Assembly (NCBI GenBank): GCA_963556695.1
Contig: CAUWAG010000003.1
Coordinates: 1,612,001-1,676,000, forward strand
DNA length: 64,000 nucleotides
Reading direction: 5' to 3'
DNA from: Anthostomella pinea
Taxonomy: Eukaryota > Ascomycota > Sordariomycetes > Xylariales > Xylariaceae
Below, piece after piece: positions 37,791 through 48,954 of this stretch (position 1 is its first letter; each line of letters starts with the position of its first letter). A program made the translations under genes and the position numbers. The notes under the pieces are model-generated. The model made no database searches. It had not been told where the DNA came from and saw only the letters and a program-made list of their open reading frames with translations.

Positions 37791-39145
37791 CTACGCAACA
37801 ACGGAGACTGGATGCTTCCATGCCTGATAAGCAATCCACGTCTGGAACGAGCTTACAGCCAACGACAGAATACCTAGGAAGACAGCGAATACCACCCCGA
37901 TGAGGGTGGCTAGCATCACTGTCGATTGCTCGGTCAGTTCGGTTGTTCCAGTCATGTATAAGCCACCTCGATCGCGCCATTACATGAAGCACGAGGTATG
38001 ACCGGGCACTGAACATTTCTGGGAGTACTCACTGTACCTAGCACCACTCCGTCGCTGCAGCTGCTTATCCAACCACGTCCGCGGTCGAGGAGTCTTCGTT
38101 TCCTGGTACAGCTCTTCAAGGCGGTCCGCAAGGTAAACATACGAGACATTCTCCTCCTCCGGGGTGCATATCGAGCCGAACTCGAGTTTTAGAGTCTCGG
38201 GATCGAACGCGTAGTCGGGGCTATCGACGAGAGAACTCAAGAGCAACTTGGACTTCGCGTCGTGTAGGGGAAATAGGATCCGTTGCATCGAGTCCAGAGT
38301 TTCGAGGAGCAGCTGCCGTGGTAGTACATCTCTACGGAAGTTAGCAATTAGCTCATTGGTATCGAGGTATGTCAAGCTTGCAATGCTCACACTGGTACGA
38401 AGCCCATGGTAGACAAGGGCATGTGAGCACCTCTTGTTGCTCGCAGCTGTTGTTTGATGAAGGATGCGTAATGGAATACCTCCAGCTCGTTGCGGCGGAG
38501 GTCCAGACGAAGGTGGTTCCTAATGTCATGCGTCGGCCGAAGGCCCAGCTTCAAATGTTTCTTGAGCTTCGTCGCCTTCAATTCGGATATCCTCGAGAGA
38601 ACGAGCTCGTTGCCGCCGTGTCTGCTTGACCATATCGGGTGGTCCTGTGTCTTGAAAAGGTCCTGCAGATATTCCCTGAACGGCACGTCGTCCCCCCAGC
38701 AGGGCTTGGAGGTGCCTTTCTCCAGTCTGTCTGGGGACTCGTACAGGGTTGAGCAGTCGGTCATTGTCACTATCTTCACGATCAGTGTTATGGCGTTCGC
38801 CAAGTCACCAGGTCTAGCCGGTGATGGTATTCTGGAAGCGATGAGACCGGCGAGTCCTGCACGAGTCGTGTCTGGATCCGCCCTGAGGCGCGAGATGGCC
38901 GCGAAGATGTCCCCATGAGTACTAAGAACATGGACATCGTGTGGCATCCCTTCGTGGTAGTCGAGAACGAGAGCTTCATAGTAACGGAAGTATCGCTTTG
39001 CCCGGCTTATCTTTCGTGGTGGACATGAGACCATGTTGCATAGTTGCTTCGATTTACAACCATCACAATATTCCCAGGACCATAGTACCTCACCAAGAAG
39101 CAGTGAGACGTCGTCCGCAAAGTCGTGGATTGGTAGGCCCGCCAT
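37791..39145 (-). CDS. Conserved fungal protein of unknown function with C-terminal membrane segment
   Basis: Three exons (39145-38391, 38331-38033, 37918-37791) join in frame to 393 aa. The first two frames look like a frameshift until the 59-nt intron (GTGAGC donor, GCTAAC branch, CGTAG acceptor) is recognised. The N-terminal half begins MAGLPIHDFADDVSLLLGE and has a cysteine cluster (CDGCKSKQLC). The second exon has FDPETLKLEFGSI followed by YLADRLEELYQE. The C-terminus has RSGARYMMLATLIGVVFAV, one hydrophobic helix of about 22 residues, and the short tail WIAYQAWKHPVSVVA. From memory, similar Sordariomycete proteins share the RSGARY + helix + WKHPV ending, but no function is known to me. 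It starts 381 bp from the start of the divergent protease-like gene, so the two may share a promoter. Confidence 0.8.
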
Positions 39146-39526
39146 GGCGTTAAAGTGCTCTCATGCGAGCTCCTGGTTCTCCTAGCCGCCAAGAGGAAGG
39201 TGTTTTGTCACAATTCGAAGCTGGGTGACAATACATTTCGGAGAAGACATGCGATCCCTGGGCACGACGGCCTCCCATAGCCTGATCTCGTTGTGAAGGT
39301 GTGTGTCTTGGCGGACAATACAGGGTGATATCGCAGGGTGGCTGAGCAGTCCTATACAGCTGAGGCGTTCAGGCAGGCAGAAACACGCACAGTACCGGTA
39401 GTTTTCAGTCTGCTACTCACCGCTCGACTGTTTGCCACTTGCATACATCACACCTACCCCGACTCAAAAATCTCCGATCTACTTCACAGTCCCAGAATCT
39501 GCAAGTTGTAATCAACAACATGAGCC
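39146..39526. promoter_or_regulatory. Shared divergent promoter of the membrane protein and protease-like genes
   Basis: 381 bp separate the two divergent start codons and hold no coding frame. Both promoters must fit here, which makes co-expression of the pair plausible. No individual binding site can be named with confidence. Confidence 0.5.
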
Positions 39527-41020
39527 ATGCCGTCCCATACGGTGACAAAAGTGGGAGATGACAACAGGACTCCGGCAAAGCCTTCTCTTTTTGGCTTCGA
39601 GTTCAAATCCCCAAAGCTCCGAAGGTTTCCCAAAGCCTTCCACCGGGGTGAGAAGACGGTCGATGCTACATCTCCTACTGTGCTCCAAGCAATCGAAGAC
39701 GCTCGCAAGACAATCCAGAGCGAACAAGACTCGGGATACGGGTCATTTTCAACAGACTCAGGCACCACCAAAGTCGGCATACCGAAGGTCAAATTTTCAA
39801 CAGATCCAGTCCCAAAAGATGTACAAGATCGGTTCTGTGACGTACGGTTGTTATTCGGCAAGGCCCTACTTAATGCCGTCTCTTCCAAGCAAGATATCTC
39901 GCTGAAGCCTAAGTGTACTGATCCTGATAGAACTCCGTACATCGTCGTACAGTGCGACAAGCGCATTGTGAAGAAAGTAAAGAAGTTCTTCGATCAGAGT
40001 CATGTACAAGAGGCACTCGGAGACTTTCAAATCCACGTGGCTCCAGGACTTCGGCAACTGGCAACGTCCGAGTTGAAGGTGTATGGCGATCATACTACGC
40101 AGCGCACATTATGTGGCATGAGAATAAAGATTGAAAGTGATCAGGGCTCGAGCATGGCCACACTGGGCGGCCTGATTGCTGTCACAAGGGCTGGCCACAC
40201 TTCTACGTATGGTCTGACTGCAGGACATGCCGTGAGCCGTCTCATCTCGCAGTCAGCGAGTGCAATCGAAGATAATATCGATGCGTTCTCCGATTCTTCC
40301 GACGACGATGAGTATGACGAGATTGCCAACACCGACGAAGACGGCGTTGTCGCTCAGACCCAGGCTACCATTTCTGCGGCAGCACCGGAAATAGGCACCA
40401 TCACAGAGCATTCGTTCCAGTCAGTCTCGTCCTCGATAAACCATGACTGGGCACTCGTCAAATTCAAATCCCACGTTGTCACCCTTGCCCTGCAGTGTTC
40501 AGCAGTCCTCTTGCGACGGGCAACTGAAAACCCCACGAACCTGAGAATGAATGTCGCCGTTATGACTGCCCGCGGCTTCCAGCGAGGGACAGTGGCTTCA
40601 AGCAGTTCATGCCTCCTGGTTGCACCAAGCGAAGAGTTCGTGGATACCTATGACTTCATTGCAGATGAGGGCTTTTGTGAGTATGCTCCGCACCTTTTCA
40701 GCGACATTTCGGAATCTAACAGTCGACTAGGCCTCCAAGCCGGAGACTCTGGATCATGGGTTATACACGAACTTACAAGGAACGTGTATGGTCACGTAGT
40801 GTCTATCGACATGTTTGGCGAAACATATGTTATGCCTCTGGCCCCTACACCCCTTGACATCGAGACACATCTCCTCGCCGATAGGGTCTGCCTCCCGCTA
40901 GAGACCAACGTTATCGATGCTGGTACTATGGCTCCTGTAGCAGGACCGAGGACTTTTGATTATCCTGGCCTACTACCAGATGACGGTAACTGGGACCTGC
41001 TCGGAAAATCGCGAACCTAA
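39527..41020 (+). CDS. Trypsin-like serine protease-fold protein
   Basis: Single exon, 497 aa, no signal peptide, so probably intracellular. The region from about 205 to 435 has a chymotrypsin-type triad in the right order and context. His234 is in GLTAGHAV (like TAAHC), Asp307 in HDWALVKF (like NDIALLKL) and Ser408 in AGDSGSWV followed by YGHVVSID (like GDSGGPLV...YGIVS). An acidic insert (SDSSDDDEYDEIANTDED, about 256-272) lies between His and Asp. The N-terminal 200 residues include a DSGYGSFSTDSG stretch and a basic region (KRIVKKVKKFF), with no known domain. The TAA at 41018 is followed by a further open stretch in the same frame (see the remnant at 41021). The substrate is unknown. Fungal proteins of this type may act in non-self or stress responses, which is only a guess. 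Confidence 0.72.
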   Translation: MPSHTVTKVGDDNRTPAKPSLFGFEFKSPKLRRFPKAFHRGEKTVDATSPTVLQAIEDARKTIQSEQDSGYGSFSTDSGTTKVGIPKVKFSTDPVPKDVQDRFCDVRLLFGKALLNAVSSKQDISLKPKCTDPDRTPYIVVQCDKRIVKKVKKFFDQSHVQEALGDFQIHVAPGLRQLATSELKVYGDHTTQRTLCGMRIKIESDQGSSMATLGGLIAVTRAGHTSTYGLTAGHAVSRLISQSASAIEDNIDAFSDSSDDDEYDEIANTDEDGVVAQTQATISAAAPEIGTITEHSFQSVSSSINHDWALVKFKSHVVTLALQCSAVLLRRATENPTNLRMNVAVMTARGFQRGTVASSSSCLLVAPSEEFVDTYDFIADEGFCEYAPHLFSDISESNSRLGLQAGDSGSWVIHELTRNVYGHVVSIDMFGETYVMPLAPTPLDIETHLLADRVCLPLETNVIDAGTMAPVAGPRTFDYPGLLPDDGNWDLLGKSRT

Positions 41021-41711
41021 ACAAGATATTTGGGCGCTCCCCCACGGGTTCCGAGCGTCTTCAAGATTTCCAATAGTTCCACAGACTCTGGTTACGGCAG
41101 TTCAGAGCCTACCGGCAGCATCCTCGCACAGCCTCAGCCCGAAATGCCCAGCGACGGGTGCGAAGAGCACACGCTGGGATTCCAGGGCGAACACGAACCT
41201 CTCCGACACAAGGACGCGAAGCACCGACCTTGGGTAGGGAAATGGGTCTGGGTCTCCAAGAGGTTAAAGGGGTATCAGGATCGTGAACCCTCTGGAGAAG
41301 TGTAAGGCCTGTAGAGAAAGCAAGATCTACGGTGCACGCTACAACGCTGCCGCTCAACTTCGGCGTGTACACTTCAGGGAGAAGCCTTCTAGAGCATTCA
41401 AAGAGAATAAAATGTCTACAAGCCATGGCGAAGACAGTGCTTGGGGAATACCTGGCCCCGACTGGCTACCGATCGCTGAGCTGAAGGATTGGATCAGAGG
41501 GATTTATGTTGACCAGACAGTACCCGCTCATCAGTTGGACCATGAGGATGAAGATGAAGCCAGTGAAGAGGAGGATGAAGTCGTGTCTGAAGCCCTCTTC
41601 ACCGGATATAGCGATTCTTCCCGGGCTTTCGGCTCGACCAGCTCGGTCACTCCCGACTTCACTCTTATGGTTCTGTCGAATCTGGCTGTTAACCACCACA
41701 ACGGCGTTTGA
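41021..41711 (+). pseudogene. Broken gene remnant with Cys-rich 'CKAC' domain
   Basis: Directly after the stop of the protease-like gene the same frame stays open to 41304. It reads SSTDSGYGSSEP, then KDAKHRPWVGKWVWVSK and KGYQDREP, and then stops. The next frame continues at 41283 as PLEKCKACRESKIYGARY, NAAAQLRRVHF, then an acidic tail, to the TGA at 41709. The two pieces would join if one C were removed from the CCC near 41290. The CxxC...YNAAAxLRRxHF pattern resembles the degenerate zinc-binding module that follows RPW/W-rich segments in many fungal C2H2-like proteins. No good start codon precedes the first piece. It is either the lost C-terminal part of the upstream gene or a separate decayed gene. 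Confidence 0.6.
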
Positions 41712-42732
41712 CCTGCAGAACAATTCCCGGCTCCGACATTGTCGCTGCCTACAGCACCGCGCTCCAGATTCACCTTCACAGTAGGAAAGGACCACATCTG
41801 GCATGGGCACCATCATATGGGCCTTCTCTCGTGTGGAAGGAGGCGACGAGTGTAGATAGGGGGCCTTGGTAATATGGAGTTATTGGTTCACGGTTTATTC
41901 CTTGCTTCTGTTGGGGGCTGGGAAAAGACTCGATTTTCGAAAACAGACTTTCGGTTTTTACTGACCACAGGCCACGCTGCGACGAGTGACACCGAGACAT
42001 ATTGTGTTTGCTGTGAGGTTCACGAGGGTGGAGAGGGGAGACATCCGTCCATTCAAAGGAGTCCGTTGGATGTCACGTCTAATAATAAATCTCCCCAGCA
42101 CGCCCAGACCGGCCAGCCCCGGTGTCGGTCAGGGGCTGGGGAATGAAATGAGCACCCCCACGTTCAAGTGCTCCTTGCCCCACGGGAAATGCAACTGACA
42201 CCGGGGTAGCAAACAACGCTCTGAGCGGAGAGCGATCATAGCTTCCGGGCGAGATCACCATCAAGACGAGCTTTCGATGTTCGAGTCAGTCAGTCACGAT
42301 AACACGGGAGAGTGAGTGACACAATGAGCTGGTAGCCTTCCCCTAATATTACATTATACTATCACGAGTCAGTGAGTGAGTGAGTAACCTACCATTATCT
42401 GCCGTCTGACTCGTTACACCGCCGCGAGACAATAGCCAGCCGGGAATCGTCCCCCCTGGCCCCCTGATGATCCCCTAAAAATCCCAATTCCTGGGCCGTT
42501 CCCACTTCCCCACTTTATGAGATCACAGCGCATGGAGGCTCAAAAGTTTCAAAACTCGAAGAGTACCTACTTGACAGTCCTCCCGGTTCCTGCACCAGCT
42601 TCAACTCTATCTACAGTCCGAAATTTTAGGGGTCCAGCAATTGACGAAGACATCTTCCCTCCTCCAAAGTCAATTGCGCGCCTACCTAAAGTCAATCCAG
42701 ACCTCCGACTCGAGACCGCACCGCCCGCCATC
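41712..42732. other. Intergenic region upstream of the Mpv17-family gene
   Basis: No gene found. A GTGAGTGAGTGAGT simple repeat is near 42370. The 200 bp before 42733 presumably contain the promoter. Confidence 0.45.
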
Positions 42733-43508
42733 ATGCTCCGCTGGTAAGTAACCTGAAGAATGACCTCACCCGGTCTCACCGTCGCTGCCCCAAATGGCTG
42801 CTGGCAGCGGAAGAATGCATGCGAGACCGAGAATTCCCAAGACTGCATACGTTGTGAAGTGGAAGGCTGACGGCGTTCTAATGCAGGTACTCGCGCAAGC
42901 TCGCATCGCGGCCGCTGCTGACGCAGGCCGTCACGACAGCGGTGCTGTTTGGCGTGGGCGACGTGACAGCGCAGCAGATCGTCGAGAAGAAGGGCCTTGA
43001 CAAGCACGAGTTTTCGCGCACGGGACGCATGTTCCTGTACGGTGGTGGTGAGTACCTTCATTCACCCTCACTCCAGTCTCTCACTCTCTTCATATACACA
43101 CTGTCATTCTCAACCTCACCCTCGAGCGAGGAATCACTGACTGACACGCCCACCCACGCAGCCGTCTTCGGCCCCGCCGCAACAAAGTGGTACGGCATCC
43201 TACAGAAGCGCATCGTGCTGCGCAACAAGAACGCCGAAATGATGGCGCGCGTAGCGGCCGACCAGCTCCTCTTCGCGCCCGTCTTCATCGGCGTCTTCCT
43301 GTCTTCCATGGCGGTCATGGAGGGCTCGTCTCCGAAAGACAAGCTACGAAAAAGCTACGCGCCCGCCCTGCAGACCAATTATCTGGTCTGGCCTTTCGTG
43401 CAGATGGTCAACTTCAAGTTCGTCCCGCTCGACCACCGCGTGCTCGTGGTTAATCTTGTCAGTATTGGCTGGAACTGCTACTTGAGCATGGTGAATAGCC
43501 AGAAGTAA
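42733..43508 (+). CDS. SYM1: Mpv17/PMP22 family membrane protein (Sym1-like)
   Basis: Three exons (42733-42743, 42887-43047, 43162-43508) give 172 aa, the normal family length. Sym1 is a stress-protective protein of the mitochondrial inner membrane; the wider family includes peroxisomal PMP22. Visible motifs are WYSRKLASRPLLTQAVTTA, GVGDVTAQQ, the G-x-x-x-G-P-AATKWYG motif (AVFGPAATKWYG), VAADQLLFAPVF, ALQTNYLVWPFVQMVNFKFVPL, and LVSIGWNCYLSMVNS at the end. Four hydrophobic segments are present. The first exon is only 11 nt (MLRW split) but matches the family's standard start, and its GTAAGT donor is good. Sym1 rather than a peroxisomal paralogue is favoured by the LxWPxxQxxNFxxVPL form, with moderate certainty. 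Confidence 0.9.
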
Positions 43509-44137
43509 GGGAGGGGGTTTGCTTGATGGTGAGACTCGCCGGAGGAGGAAGGGGTTCGGTGGATGGATGGATGCATGCTCGGGCGTGGCGTGGCATGGTC
43601 GGAAAAGAGGAGAGGAGATGAGAGCGTTGCACTGGCGTTGCCATGGGTCGAGGACCTACGGTATTTTCGGATCTCAAGGTCTCTGGGGCATATTATCAGG
43701 GCTGGCGGATGCATTATGACGGCGTTCCATGACGAGCGTGTTCTCCTGTTCTTCATATCCGCGGCTGGACGACCCAAGCTTCATTTTCCGTTTGTTTGTG
43801 TATTTGTTTGACGTTATGTTGCTATATAGACAGCGAAAAGAAGAGACTGGACCAATCTCGTCCGGCATGTGAACGCAATATCGTAGTCTGTACAGATCCC
43901 ACCATCGAGGAGGTCTCCTGAAAACAAAGCTATCCGGTCAGGTCGCTTCCAACGAATCCTCAGTTTCCCCAGCGTGACTGCAATGCTCTTTGGCACTGCG
44001 CATTATCTTCAAGCGATTGTGATCATACATGATTAGCATTATATTCGTAATAGTACGTCGAGGTCATATCGCGCCTCTCTGCTCGGCATAGGGGTATATC
44101 CAACAAGGCCCCAAATGGGCCGGCCAGTACTCAAAGT
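43509..44137. other. Convergent spacer, no gene
   Basis: About 630 bp between two facing 3' ends. GGATGGATGG repeats lie near 43558. No coding frame is supported. Confidence 0.5.
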
Positions 44138-45053
44138 TCATGAGAATAGGAACTCCTTCAGCACAGGCGAGCCTGAGAACTCAGGGTTCAAAAGTATACA
44201 GCTGCAGAGCGTCAGCCAGATCCTCCAAGACAGTCGTAATCCTTCGTAGGAAGGATACCTACTTGAGAAAGTATTGGATGCCACTCCTCCGCTTCTCCAG
44301 GAACCGCGGTCTAAACTTCGATATCAGGCTCTTCGGCGGCAGTCCCGGCACGGCAGCCTCGAAGCCGGGAAACGTGCGCATTAGCCGCCACCGAAAGTCG
44401 TCGAATTCCGAGTACCGCTTGCGAATGTTCATGAAGCTCCCCTTGAACACACCTCCCATTAGCCTGGATCCCCGCGACGTTCCTCCAGCAGATGACATCA
44501 GGGCGGTACTCACAGTCAGCGTTTCGACCCTTATGTTCCACACCACGAAAGCCCCGATATTCGTCGTACTCCCATTGACGATCACGTAGTCCGTGACCTG
44601 GACGCTCCGCGCCCAGCACGCGTTGCCCCGCTCGTCAATGCTGCTCGTCTCGTTGTCCATGAGCGTGATGCCGCCCCTCGGTATCGAGTCGGCCGACGTG
44701 CTGGAGACTGTTCGCGCGTGGCTCGGGGGGTTGTGCGTCCAGTACGGCGGGGATGTCACCGGCGACGTCACTGGCGAGTCGCTCGTGCGCTCGTGTGCGG
44801 TATTTGCGTCGCGCATGTCGTCGATCCGCAGTCTCAGGCCGTCGTTGGCCTCGGGGCCGCGCTGCACAGGCGGCGCATTCGGGGCTTCCGAGTCGGTTTC
44901 GATGTCTGTCTCGGTCGCGGGTGGCGAGGGCGGCGGCTGTGGTGTCGGCATTGTTGGCGGTTCCCTGCTGTACGCGCCGCCGTTCAGGCCTCCTCCTCCG
45001 CCGCTCTTGATGTCGCTGCTGCGCAGAAGCTGGGGCTCTGCAGCTGAAGCCAT
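44138..45053 (-). CDS. PX-domain endosomal protein, Ypt35-like
   Basis: Two exons (45053-44263, 44201-44138) give 284 aa. A disordered Pro/Ser/Thr-rich N-terminus of about 140 residues precedes a PX domain. The domain includes VQVTDYVIVNG, then IRKRYSEFDDFRWRL (the RRYSEF phosphoinositide motif), GLPPKSLISKFRPRFLEKRRSGIQYFL, and from the second exon NCILLNPEFSGSPVLKEFLF. The PPK...FLExRRxGxxxFL signature is the core of a PI3P-binding PX domain. The architecture, with a disordered N-terminus and a terminal PX, matches Ypt35, which recruits Vps13 to endosomes and vacuole contacts. The start is the Met at MASAAEPQ; the frame is open farther upstream to about 45290 but without conserved features. 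Confidence 0.87.
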
Positions 45054-47764
45054 AAATCCATGCGCGGGTGAGACAGATGCGGTTGTGGAGGACCGGGAAT
45101 GCGGTTCGATGTTTCGGACTTTTATAGTGGGTGTGAGGGACTTTGGACGGCACCGTATGCGCGAGAGCGGCTCGAAGCGGTGGAGCCCAGTATTTCGATC
45201 GATTGGAATCTTCGTGGTAAGCTGGAGAGATGCGCGAGAATAGACCAAGATCCATGAAGAGATCTCGACGATGGGTGATTGAGGGCGCAAGATGTCGAAG
45301 AAATGGAATTGATGATTGCGCCTCTGATTTGAAGGCGGACCTACCCGAACCTCGAGGTGAGACCCACTTAAATGATGAGCATGGTCGAGAACGCACTGAC
45401 CACGTGCTGAAGAGATATGCGCTTATCCATCTAGGTACATGAACGGGGTTTCGCAACGACATGCCAAGGTCGACGGTCACTGTGACCAACAACTCCAAGT
45501 CTCTCCCATTGAAAAGGGACAGAGCCGTCTCCCAAATCCGTGGACTCGTTCTTTCGCATCAAGCCACAGTATACCGACATAGTCACCAGCTTTACGACAA
45601 CGCAGAGTGTCTTGCTTTCCAGGGACGACGGTCTCAGCGGACTTGGTTTCAAACTTCCCGTGGGAGCTCTGATGTGGCCGGCGTCACTTGGCGACTGGAC
45701 TGGTTGCACTTGGGACACCGCATGCAGTAGGTAATATGTTGAGGTGACTGATATGTCCGTTGGAAACAGGGCAGAGCGATTCCTGTCTAGCTGCGTAAGC
45801 CTCCCGGTGCTGGCTGCAGGGAAGTGTCAAGCTCCCGGGTCTCCCTGCTCTTCCGTCCAAGAATTCGACACGGGCCGCCCTCTATGCGCCCGGTGAGGGT
45901 AGTTCGACTTGTTGGACTGTTCACGAGTTGGCGGCAGTATCCTATGTCTGGCGTTCCATACATCTCCAAGTGATGCTTTCTATCCCAGTAACCCGGTGGT
46001 CACGAACCCCAGGCTAGCCCCAAGATCACGATTGACTGCCGGGATGCGCCTCCAGCTCTACGACAGCAAGATGGCTCCTCGTCACCTGTCCTCGAAGGAG
46101 TGCTGGTGGCTGTAAAGGTCACCGCTATCAGCTCGTATAGGCAAGGATTCTTACGCGTCGATCGAATCTTCTGCTCCGATGAGCTGGAGGATCTGTTCAG
46201 GTGCGAGGTTCCAGAGAGTCTGGATGTTTGAGAGCTGATGCTCGCTACCGAAGTCGTTATCGTGTTCGGCTCGATTTGTTCACAGTGGCGCAGGGCCGGG
46301 CGGTCCATAATTGCGTATAGCTTGGCGTGCGACCCAGCTATCTCGAAGAAAGTCGCCATCGCCCACTGCCATAGTCGCAGTTGAGTATCGAGAGGCTAGA
46401 ACACCGCAACCGCAACCGCGACCACGTAGCAGCCCTGGCGTGAAGTCAAGACTGTGCGAGCCAAGGGAAAGCCAGAGACAGAATCGTCCCATCCAGGCCG
46501 GATTTGATGTACATCCTTTTGGCGGCGTCTTTCATCGGATACTCTGTGCCCGTGTCTACGAGGTGCTTCCTCCTCGTGCTCATTACTAATTTCATTCCCG
46601 CCGCTACCGGCTTGACTCCGCCATCTATGTTCATGAGAACGCCCTCCTCACCATCGTTGTCAGTTCGCTGGAGACCTTGGCGAGCCACTTCTCGATCCCC
46701 GGCAAGTTTTTTTCTGTCGTGTATCTGGAGCAGGAGTTGATGGGGAGCCGCGCAGTATCAACTTCCGTGGAGTTCTCTGGTGACTCTGGGGATAGTCTCT
46801 ACGGTCGGTCGATATCTCCTTGGAGGGAGTGATCAAGGCCACTGGAGAGACAGGTCATTCGCTTTGTACAGAGTCCTGGACAGCATCGAAATTGACCAGA
46901 CAGGAACCCGTCCACGCGACACCGACTGGCCAAGTATCCCGAGGACTGGCCACAGATCTGCTGCGATGGTGAGTGGCGCTGCTCGATCTCTTGACCGACG
47001 TGAGCAGCTCCCCGCTGTTCGACGCACCCAGCTGGGTCCCCGACTGGAGTACAGAAGCCGCAACAAGCTGAGTAGATGCAGAGTGCCTCCAAAGCCAGCG
47101 CAGGCTGGGAGCATGTCAACATCCCGTCAACTGCACCTCCGAAAGCTTCCCTCGTTCAGTCCGAGGTGGAGAGCTCATGGTGGAAGGGGGCTAGCAGCCC
47201 TCCATCCGCTTCATCTCCAACGTCTTCCAACTCCTTGACATCCCCTCGACATCCCCTCGACATCCCCTCGACATACCCTTGACACTGATCTCAGACTCTC
47301 ATTCACTGGTTCGGTAGATGTCATCCATCACCCACACCCTACTATCGATGACATTCTTGGGTCTGTCCGATCGCCCCGACCGTGCTACAAGGGACCTCCG
47401 ATGCTGAGAAGCCAACAGACCGTAGCCTCGACCTTACTGGCTCCCTTTCGATGACTGGTTCTGGGTCATGAGCACCGTCAAACCAACAATCCTCGATCCC
47501 AAGTCTAGGATGTCTAGAGCGCAGCTGGCCGAGGGCCTCCGCAACTATTTCGTTGCTGAGCCACAATTCGTGGATGTTCTCGATCCAGAGCAGCCTCGGA
47601 CCTACTATTGGGGAAGAGGGTGGTCTTGTCTTCACCACTTCCAATGGCTAGTCTGACTCTGCACCTGAGCTACGTAGCGTTGAGTATGGAATGCTTGCGT
47701 CCACCGGGGCATTCACCTTTGCGCGAGTCTGCCAGAGGTACGTACACCCAAACGCCCACCATGC
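45054..47764. other. 2.7-kb region without an intact gene, possible coding relics
   Basis: No intact gene was found. Two short stretches look coding-like but are broken by stops: about 46625-46770 (ALLTIVVSSLETLASHFSI, GKFFSVV) and 47504-47650 (AQLAEGLRNYFVAEP, QPRTYYWGRGW). I cannot assign either. A 12-bp repeat of CATCCCCTCGAC lies at about 47239-47275. Confidence 0.4.
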
Positions 47765-48358
47765 TACACTCCCCGGCCATAAGTCTCCGAGCATCCCTGT
47801 TTTACACCAAAACACCCCAACTTTACGCGATCGTGATAAATCGAGCAAAATAGATACAACTTAAGTACTTATAGTACATATAGTTAAATTTACTGGAATA
47901 TTAAAATGGTTTATTTAAAAACTTTGACATCATAAAAATAAAGGTCGTAAATGTTACTTTATTAAAGGTAAAATTTTCGATAAAAATAACTTTCTAACAT
48001 ATCTATTTTTTAAAAAATCTATCACATAAGGTTTTCGTCTTATACGTCTATTACATGTCATTTAATATTATATAACTTTATTACGACTTATACGATTTTT
48101 TAAACATTTTTAATAGCTTTATTAAGATTTAAGATTTAAGATTTTAAATTTTACTTTTATATATCTATTTCTTAATATTTTAGTCGCTAAGAAAATAAAT
48201 ATTTAGAAATTAGTTACGAAAACTTCAGTATTTTCAAATATTAGTTTCTTATAATATCTCATTTTAAAAAGCTTTGAGTCTTTAGTTATAAAAGCGTAAA
48301 AATAGGGCATTTTGGTGTAAATGCGGGGATGCTCGGAGACTTATGGCGGGTCAGTGTA
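47765..48358. mobile_element. A+T-rich element with ~54-bp terminal inverted repeats (Tc1/mariner-like MITE or relic)
   Basis: The left end 47765-47818 (TACACT...GGCCATAAGTCTCCGAGC...) is matched in inverse orientation by 48305-48358 (...GCTCGGAGACTTATGG...AGTGTA) with only a few mismatches. Each end terminates in TA, the target duplication of Tc1/mariner/pogo elements. The interior (about 47840-48300) is very A+T-rich, unlike the surrounding DNA, and has no open frame. The size of about 590 bp and lack of a transposase fit a non-autonomous MITE, or an internally deleted copy whose C:G pairs were lost by repeat-induced point mutation. Superfamily assignment rests on the TA ends only. Confidence 0.8.
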
Positions 48359-48689
48359 CCTGCCTGGCAGCTACTCGAGTGTCAACCCTTCCCTCTGCCT
48401 GGTGGTAGAAGTCTCCAAGCTCTGGCCTCAATAGTAGCAGATGACGATGGTTGCGAATGTTCCATTCATGATTGAGCTTCTATCAACATCGCAGACGATC
48501 ACACGCTCACCTGTTGAAGACCCAAGTTTCTGGGCTACATTCGCTGTGCCTCGTATTGACAGCGAACGATACATGCGATCCCGGCTGATGTACCAGACCA
48601 TTCCGGACTCATGAATTTCGAAGTCAGCGTTGAGGAGTCAGATTCTCATGTGAACGTCGCCCTCAGGAAGCAAATGCGAACTGATTATC
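48359..48689. other. Spacer between the TIR element and the duplicated cassette
   Basis: About 330 bp without supported coding content. Confidence 0.45.
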
Positions 48690-48954
48690 GGTGATGAACC
48701 CGGATCATTCACTAAGACTCCCGCATGCATCAAAACGTCATATCCCCTACGTTGGTATGGTAGGTTCGAGCAGTCATGCCACATCTTTTCATTCAATGAC
48801 ATCGCATATGACCCAACTGGTATCGCCCCGGCCTCCAATATTGTCTATATCATGGCCCTCACAAGCTGGTCTTCTTGCTGTTGCTTTCCACAGCATCGGC
48901 TTTCGACAAATCTCTCAAGCACAGTATCACCGTCACGCACTCCACGCAAACACA

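Noticed and set aside
38331..38395. Frameshift in the membrane-protein gene
   Set aside because: The frame change is explained by a 59-nt intron with GTGAGC, GCTAAC and CGTAG signals, and the joined protein is in frame.
44593..45243. 216-codon plus-strand frame over the PX-domain gene
   Set aside because: Antisense shadow of the disordered N-terminus of the PX protein.
46780..47238. 152-codon open frame in the relic compartment
   Set aside because: The sequence is Arg/Ser/Pro-rich without a family pattern and overlaps competing frames; likely chance.
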